Assembly (NCBI GenBank): GCA_900660155.1
Contig: CABFPE010000039.1
Span: 1-64,000, forward strand
DNA: 64,000 bases
Source of the DNA: Hofstenia miamia
Taxonomy: Eukaryota > Xenacoelomorpha > Acoela > Hofsteniidae
Reading direction: 5' to 3'
The notes below the pieces were generated by a model that worked only from the letters and a program-made list of their open reading frames with translations, was not told where the DNA came from and searched no databases. Every line of letters begins with the position of its first letter. Position 1 is the stretch's first letter. The translations under genes and the position numbers were made by a program. This document shows, piece after piece, positions 50,901 to 59,900 of this stretch.

Positions 50901-53900
50901 TAGATGATGTCATTACTTAACCGTGTATTGCATTGCCGTAGGCTATATTGTGTATTCTACGTGTTGGTGTACTATATGCTTAGACAAGGTATGTAAGAAT
51001 ATAGTTCAAAAAATTTTTGCAATTTTTTTTCTGTGAAAATGGATGTCAGCCCCCCTTCCGTTTTAAAAATCCTAATCGTGCCTCTGTTCCACATTATATC
51101 TTTGCTTGTTGCTTCTTTGCCTAACTAGGAGAAATCATCTAAAATTTGTGTTATAACTAGGGCGAACAAAATTCAAAATTGAAATAAAGGTCAATTTTGT
51201 TTAAAATAGTTAGAAATTTAATTGTTTCAATGCTTGTGCATACATATTTTCAAAATTTTAAGGTCAAAATAAAGCTTAAATTTTACATTTGGAATTAGGT
51301 AAAAAAAATTGAAATTTTCTTTGAGGTCAAATTTTTTGGAAAAGACAATGTATTTTCATAAAAAAACTCTTTAAAACCATGTAATAAAAAGCTAAACAAC
51401 ATTTTTAATTGCAGACTATCTGAGAAAATTTATGCATTTTGTGCTTAAGTTGTAAACAAAATTTTAAAGTGGAAGAAGTCTCTACTTATAAATCTATAAC
51501 GTCATTTCCAATTCGTTTAGCTTTTAAAAATATAAATTTCTTGGTTACAAAAACATCGGAAAATATCACTGCCCAATTTTTAACTAATTAAATAGAGGTA
51601 AGTTAGAGCAGACATTTAATTACTATTTTAATATTTTGGCAATGTTTATAAAAATGTCATTATTAAGGTTGTCAGTGTTGAGAGAGCAAAAACTGCTCTC
51701 AATGGGCAATAATGCAAAAGTTAGTGCAAGCCACAAATTACTATGAATTGAATTAAACTTGTAAAATGCTTTGAGTTTGAATCAACCTTAATTTAGGATG
51801 CTTTACCGGAAATTGAAAACTATAGATTACTTGACTTAATGAATAATCAGTTCATTAAATCTTATAGAACATGGATTGCTGAAAATAGCATGTGTTCTCC
51901 TGCTGTCATGGAAATGTTCTTCTCAATGTTAAAAAGCATGCTTAAGACAATAAATTAATGGGCAGTTCTGTATTGGCGCTTCTTACTACCTAGTTGATTA
52001 TGTTTAGTATAAAACACACGAATTTTAGAAAAGCTTAAAAATCTTTAGGTCAATTTTTTAAGTAAAAAATGTCAAAATTTTGGGTCAAAATTTCAAAGTT
52101 TTCGGTCAAAAAAATCGCCCTAGTTATAACCAGTTTAATTCAGAATTTATTTTTTATAAAAAATTAACACTCCGGTTTAATAACACAGTAAATTTTTCAG
52201 TATACGATCAGGCTAATCAGAATAGCCAAAACTCTCCCCACCCTACTCGACGCCATATTTTTCCCAGCCTTGATTTATGTTTCTATTAGATTTTGTATCA
52301 GCATTTCATCAATGAGTGGTTTTTAGGACTACTATAAATATTCGTCTATTTTATTTTCATTTATTAAATATTTTATTTATAATTTTTATAATAAATTGGA
52401 CATTTTTTCAAATGTGTAATTGATTGCCTTAAGGTCATTTCAGCCTGATTCTGATGGAAAATTCAAGTACAGTCTTATAATTTTTTTGGCCTTGATTCTA
52501 TTTTAAATTTCTTGTTTCAAATTATAATAATTAAATCGATTAAATAATATTTAACTTCTTTAATTTCGCTTTGTAAAATTCTATAGGAATAGTGTGCAAT
52601 CAGACTTTCAGAAAAATGAAAGGTGATATAATTGGTATTTGTGGAATGTTAGAAAGCCTACTTGGGTTAAATTTGAATACATGTTTGTAATAATTTTCAA
52701 ATGCTGTGGTGAAGATTTGGTGTCTTGAGCATGATTTTAAATAAATGGTAATGTTTATCCTGGTAATTATTTTTTTGATAAGATTTTTCATTTTAGGACA
52801 ATCTACATAGTTGATTTATACGTGAAAGTTACCGCTTTTTGACTTTTTTGGTATTTTTATTGCATTATTAGTATATTTTTTTCCAATATTTTGAAGAGAA
52901 ATTTAAGTTACTGTTTTTTTTTATTTGACAAACTTTTAATTTAAGCAGTTACAATTTCTTTTATTTATATATAGTTGTTTTTGAGAAGAATATTTCGGCA
53001 CATAAAGGAGACTTTACAAAACGGTCTTCTGCCATTCAGATTCACATAAATTTATTTCGGAAATTAGATAATTTATTTCAAGTATTTGAATTATAAACAG
53101 TTCCAAGCCTAAATAGTTTTTTGTTTAACAAATGATACATTTTTTGGCCAAATAAAAAGTTTTTATTGGGCAAAGCTTTTTTTGCTACTTTGCAATACCA
53201 ATGTGTCTAGAATTAATCGTATTAAGATTGCTATTGTAGATTGTAAATACCCTTGGAAGCCTATTTAATAATTTTTGTTTCTTATGCAAGTTGTATAAAA
53301 TGTTTGTTTCTTTTGTAGTCATTACTACAATATTTCCAACAAATTTATTAGTGAATCGGAATTTTTACTCATGTATTTTAGAAATGGCCTGTTTGTGGAG
53401 GTGATTGGAAACTGGGTCGAGCGGATGAACAGGAAACCATCGTCACTGGCCATGCGGATGGCTCTCTCAAATTTTGGGATGCAACCGCTGGTAATGATTT
53501 GTAGTAGAATTTCTTTTGTTACCAAGTCTTCGTAATTTGAAGATTTTCCGCTTCACGTGATTTAAATTATTTGAAGGGCAATTTACATATCAATTTTACA
53601 CTTTTCTGCAGACGAAAAGGTTTCGGCATTTAAAATAATGTCACGCCACTATGTTATCTGACTCAATCTAGTAATGCATATCTTGTTCATGATATAATTT
53701 TAAACTTCCTATAGCTGTGCTAGCGTGCGTTTGTATGACTGTTAAAAAAAGTGCTATTCATTTCATTTCTAAAATGAGGCGGCATTTTATTCTTTGAGCT
53801 ATGCAACTTCTCCTTCGGTGTTTGAAAAGAGGTGTAATTGGTGAAAAACTGCAGTAGATTTTAATTATTGACATTATTTTTTAAAGTTGTTTTGTTTCCG

Positions 53901-56900
53901 AATATTCATGTTGTAAATTTCCATATTTCAATCGAGAGCTTATGTCAATCGTTACTTTTTCATAATATTGTTTGATTTACCATCTTTGTTTGTTTGTCGG
54001 TAGTAATTATTACACATTTGGGGGACTAATTAGGATCCTGTGATTCTGAAATTTTGCTATCAACAAGTTTATTTTTAAATTAGAAACATGAATTTTTTAT
54101 TATATGCCATTATGGTTTATATCTGTTTTTTGATGAAAATGATGGAAGAATGGAGTTTATTCAATCTGAAACGGTGTTTGACGCTTGAATTGGTTAAGTA
54201 CTACAACTGTTGCTAAAAGTGATTTTGTCGAACCTAACCTCGATTTCTTCGGTTTCTTTCTTTCCCCTGTACAACATAAACTTATCATATCTTTCTCCAC
54301 AACTTTGTCGGTCCTATCCATTACTGATCTTTTGTCTAACATGTTAGATGATAGTTCTGTAGTTCTACAAGAATGTGCCACATTTGGTAATTAAGAATTT
54401 TGTAAAAACGGCCCAAGGCATTAGTGTTCTTCAATTGTTTTTGGTATGCACTCTTGGTACTTTCTCAGTTACAAATTTTTTCTTCAGTTGAATGTAGCAC
54501 TTTCTGAATTTATATGTATAACTTTCTCTTTAGTTACTCTACAACATTTATACAAACTAAAGACTAGTCGGTTTTTTGAGAAGTCGCACGACAATAAGGC
54601 TTTACTGGAAGAAGAACCTTTCGCTATTCAGCACATTGACATTGATCCCATTTCACGCCAATTGGTTATCGCTGGAAACTCCTCGCAGATAATTGATTTC
54701 AAGTTCTCCAAACAGGAAACTGAAGCATCTATCGCGGTATAATCTTGTTATATTTTTAAAGGAATATGAATTTCAGGATTTTTTGTAGTAAATACCTTGC
54801 GACTTAAATCCAATCGTAACAGAATTTATCGACTTTGTTCGATATCTTTTAGAGGCGTGACGTGAAATTTAAATTGTAAGCTGTTTGCTTTTGGTAGGTT
54901 AAAATATTATTAAAGATAGAGAATTGTAGAGAATGTTCAATCCTAAACTTTCAAATTTAATAAAATTGTTTTTTAACTACAATTTTACCACGGCCTTTTT
55001 TATAACCACCAGATTTGTGTGGTATCTTTAAGAGAATTACTTTTTTAAAAGAGCATGTTGGCATGGTAATATTTAGTGTTGTTCATGTTTGCTTTCCGGA
55101 TTAATGTACACGTAGAACTGAACACTGCGGTAATTGCTAATTATATTTTGTCACAATAATTTTTTTGCATCTTGTCTGTTTTTACAGCCATCGCCGAATT
55201 CAAAAGCGAACCCCAGGAAATTTATATCCACCATTTTTGTAAAAATCGGGCCAGTTGAAGAGTTTTTATCAATCAATTCTACTGTAATTCAAAGTTTCAC
55301 GAAGAAAATATTAAATATTACTTTTTTGTTTGGTCACGGTCACTTAACACAATTATAAATTATATAAATATATTCTTTTAATTTATTATGCTATTTTATC
55401 TTAGTTAAATTATAATATATTTTACTTTATTATATTATTGTTTTAATATCATATTTTGTAAGATATATGATTGCCCAACTCGCACGAAAACACAGTAAAA
55501 TTACCCAATAGTGCGCTTGTGTGCTCCCATTGAAATATTTAGCTAAAGATGCTGTTGCTACTTTATGTAGTTTTTTAACTCATTGTCCACAATTTTCTTC
55601 ATACTTTTTAAAACTGTTTTTTTGCAATGGAGATCTATGGTTGTCATCACACATGTGTATCAATTTGGAGGAATTGAGTTTTTTTATAAATAGAAGTTGT
55701 CTCTTCCAATGCTACATTTTTGAATTAATTTCTAATTTCCACTTATTAAAATTTATTCACTTTGTGGCAATTGCCGTCTTTACAATTTTAATAAAAAAGC
55801 TGGAACATTAAATGCAGCCGCCGTTATTGTTCTATTGTTATTACCTTGAAAATGTTTGCAAATGTATGTATTGTCTGCAGAAATGATTAAAAGTATTTAT
55901 TAAGTACTTATTATTAATTTTTTATGTCTCAAAATTAAAGCAGCTACAACTATTATTTTTTACATATTTTTTTGAAAAAAATTCATTTCCCTCTGTTCGT
56001 TTTTGATAAGCGCTGGTTTAGAAATTCATTTTCTAAGCACAGCATGTTTGTAATTAAGCCCAGTTCTTTGTGTTGCTGTAACAGTATTAAAGCTTTTTAA
56101 TTTGGGCGAAAGTAGAACAGAGCATTTTTGAAACTCCCACTGTTAGCATGTGTAATTTTCTTGTGATGCGGCTGGTGATAGCTTATTTGATTCAGTTTTC
56201 AAATTCTAGTCACCATACAAAGCTCTTGTCTCCCCGTTTTTTTTTCAAATGCGTTATTTTTTAGACTCACTTAAAGTAGATTAATGCAATAAAGAATAAA
56301 GTAGCGTTTTTCACTTTTATATTAATAAGGAATCACTCACATTTCAAACAAAAACAAAATTTAATCATTGTCGGAATCCAATTTCACGTAGATTTTCAGA
56401 GAGAACTCTCGAATTACATCATTTATTATTTCGCTGCTGTTTCATGCCCTATGAAGAACTAGTTATCAACGTTTTTAGCTTATAAATTTGCCCGTCGATT
56501 TGTGTGAAAATTTCTGTTTGGAGAATGCTCTTTCAACGAAGCTTCTGTAATAATCTCTTTTAAAAGAGTATAAAATCTATCAATAATGAAAATTTCTCGC
56601 GGTTATAGGTATGTTTGATATTAAGTTTCGAGACAAAAGTTCTTTCAATTTCTTGCAGATCAATGATGTGGTTTTGAGGTGTCAAGCTCTTTCCCATTCA
56701 CCATAACAACAACATTATTATCAGTAACATGAAAAGTTGTTTTTAAGCAAAAAGTTCGTTTTGCAATAGAGATTTGAGCAAGTGCTTTATTACGTAAATT
56801 GAAAGACTTGTTAAAACATCTGTTGTCTGGTCATTTAAAGCGGTGTTTCCAATCCTATCTTGACTTTCGCAAAAGACATAACTGCCGTTTCAATGTCTTC

Positions 56901-59900
56901 GCCATTTGTATTTTATCATTTCCAATAACTTCCAACAAGATTTGCCTAGCTTGGCGAATAGCTGCCTTCTCATTAGATCAAAATTTCCTTTCAAAGTAGT
57001 CTCGCAGGCTTCCCTGTCTAATTACCCTGTCAGTTATGCTCAATACAAATTTAGTAATTTCAGAGTGTTTGAAAACGTTGCAAATTGTGATTAAATTTAT
57101 GAGGTGTGGTAATAGAGAAATTGTTGTGATTTTAAAGCAGCTTGCAGCTAGAATTCGAGCTCCGCATTTAACCACTTTAGTGGTAACCGCCGTTAACTCC
57201 TCATATGAACCATTTGTTGTAGTAAATGTAAACCAAGCATTGAACTTTTCAAAGATTAAATCCGTCCAGTCCACACTGTAACAGTGTAAGACGCTTTCCT
57301 GTAAACCTGGATTTCATCTTTCTTCAGCTTTCTGTTGTTAACTCGCCAACACCTATTTGACAATGTTGTTTGGCGCCTATTAAAAGAATTTGTCTTCTAC
57401 AGAGTAAAAGGAAGAATATTTGAGCTATAACAAGCTGCAACTGCTTCTTGATCATTAGGTAGCAAGGGTACTGCAAACTTGTGATCACATTTGCGTAGTA
57501 CGAATTTAGGTCTTGTCCTTATCAGCTAAAATGGAAGTTCACCTCTTAAATTCCAAAATGGTTAATGTACAAGCATTTTTTTTCTAAAACATTTTTCTTG
57601 ACCGATGTGTTCACACGTGAAAATCAAAATAAGTATTTTTTGTGAAAAGGTTTCTATATATATGAAGGGATTAAATATTGGTTTTAGCTTAGTTTACTTA
57701 CCAATAATAACAACATACAACATTAAAATCACAGCAATACTGAAGACTATTCCTTCTTAAGCTGTTCTGCAGTTTTTTGGTCTATTTGAGTTCTTAAGAG
57801 CTGTTCTTATATAAAAATTGATGGAACTAGAGAATTTTGCATTTTTGTAGGATTAGTCCTGTTACCAGCTGCTCACTTGGTGTGAGATTGCAATCAAATT
57901 TGAAATTGTCAAAGTTCATTTATATAGTTTATTCAGCATTTCTATTCATCAGCATCAATCATTCGCAAATGGACTCAATGCTGGGTGATTGGTTGACTGC
58001 TAATAATTCGCTGAATCTTAATTAGACAAGGTGTCCTTTTGCTGATGCAATGAACAAATAACTGCCCACTCGCACTCTACACATCCAACTTCCCAACCGG
58101 AGACAGTAAAAATAATATTCCCTCTTAATTATTCAACTCTCTCTTATTTATTAAATGAACAACCTCTCAAACTCTAATTAATACCTGTCAATTACTATTG
58201 AAAATTTAAAGTTATCACGCGACTTTTGTTTCTTTTTATTTTGAGAGAGGGCACATTTGGCCATCTTTTCATTTCTAATTAAAAGTGAGAAATTGTTGCA
58301 AGAAAGTTAACATGAGTGTCCATTTTTTAGCTTCTATTTCAAAAAACAATTAATGTCATTATTTAAATTGCAGTCTTTTTTTCTCTTGCCTTATTCATAC
58401 TTTATTAATATTTTTTTGTGTAAATTTTGATTTCGATTATTGTACTTTGTATATAATTTATTTATAATTATGTTGGTTTTTCTATATGAATCCAAACTTG
58501 ATGTAAAATAAGAATTGGTGTTGTAGTGAAGAGAAAAGCTAAAAATATTTTTCAGAATTTTAAAAATATATTTCAAGTGTAACTATAAATTATATATTAA
58601 TTCAATTTCACTAATTACTGTTGACATTTGTTGAGTTCACGCAACCTGTGTGTTTATGGGATGGGTGGATAAGTTTGAAGTGGCGCTTTAGTGCTAGGAC
58701 CATGGTCACTGCTTAACACTTTGCCCCCAGTAGCCACTACCAACTGCCGGAGACGATTAACGGTTGATCATGACAAGTTTAGCGATATTTTACAGCCAAT
58801 GCATTTGCATACCTTTAGATAAAACTAGCATCATCTAGTACGCGTATAATAAGGAATCCGGTTGTAACGTCCTGAATTTGCATATAGACCTGTTGTTGTT
58901 TTGAGAAGAGATTTTAGTCATTATTTTGAAATGTAATTGAATATATTCGTTGACGTTATCGGCCAAATAAATACGGAGAAATATTTACGGCTAAGACGAA
59001 TTTTTATAAACACGCCGGTTTATGGCCAAAGATAATCGTTTGACCGCAAAACACTACCTTGGAGCACACACGGTATCTTTTTCGTACTGCTACCACTCAC
59101 TAAGTTATTCTGATTGAATTAAAACATAAATTTGTGCAAATGTTAAAATTGTCACACGATATTTAGTTTCTGTTATATTTTGCTTTTAGTGAATTTTAAT
59201 GAATAAATCATGATGCGCCTCTGAACAGGTATGTCCTACAAAAAATGTCTAATAAAAAAATAATTTCACATTTAAGCTCACAAGAAATAAACTTTACCTT
59301 GGTACAAACGTTCAACAGCATATGTTTATTTTTGTTTTTAAGTTTAAGTTCTTATTTATATTCCCTTTTTTGAATGGAGTTTCCATCTTATATTTGGGTT
59401 TTCAGCTCCACATTAAAGAATTATTAAAACGCGTTTTTTAACTATTTATATAAAATTTATCAGAATAAATTCCGTTTTCGCAAAACTCATTGTTTCTATT
59501 TATTTCTAGACATCGTATTTCAAAATCTATCAGCATTTGCAAAAAAGCAACGTAATATCAGCTGGCAATGCACTTGCACCTTTTTTCTACAATGTTTTCC
59601 AAACTCTTTGTGTGATGCACAAGTATAAACAAAATTCGAAATCGTTTCATTTTTAAGCAATTTAAAACAAGTGATTCATTAACAATAAGTGTGTGTCTCA
59701 CTTACAAAATGATTGTAGACTCCAAATCCTCAACTAACAGTCAATGTCTGAAATCTTTTACAAATGAATAATTTAATTTAATTTACTATACATTGTTGAT
59801 AGTAACCTGGATGTGATTTATGTTTTGCTTTGTTAAAGATTATCAGGGTTTAAAACAACTTTTTTTGCAATGTTTTTTTTTCAAATTTATTTAGAACTTT

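Noticed and set aside
55134-55811. Plus-strand frames of 74 and 96 codons in intron 12
   Set aside because: Low-complexity Phe/Leu/Ile/Ser content, no motif, and the tomosyn frame does not require them.
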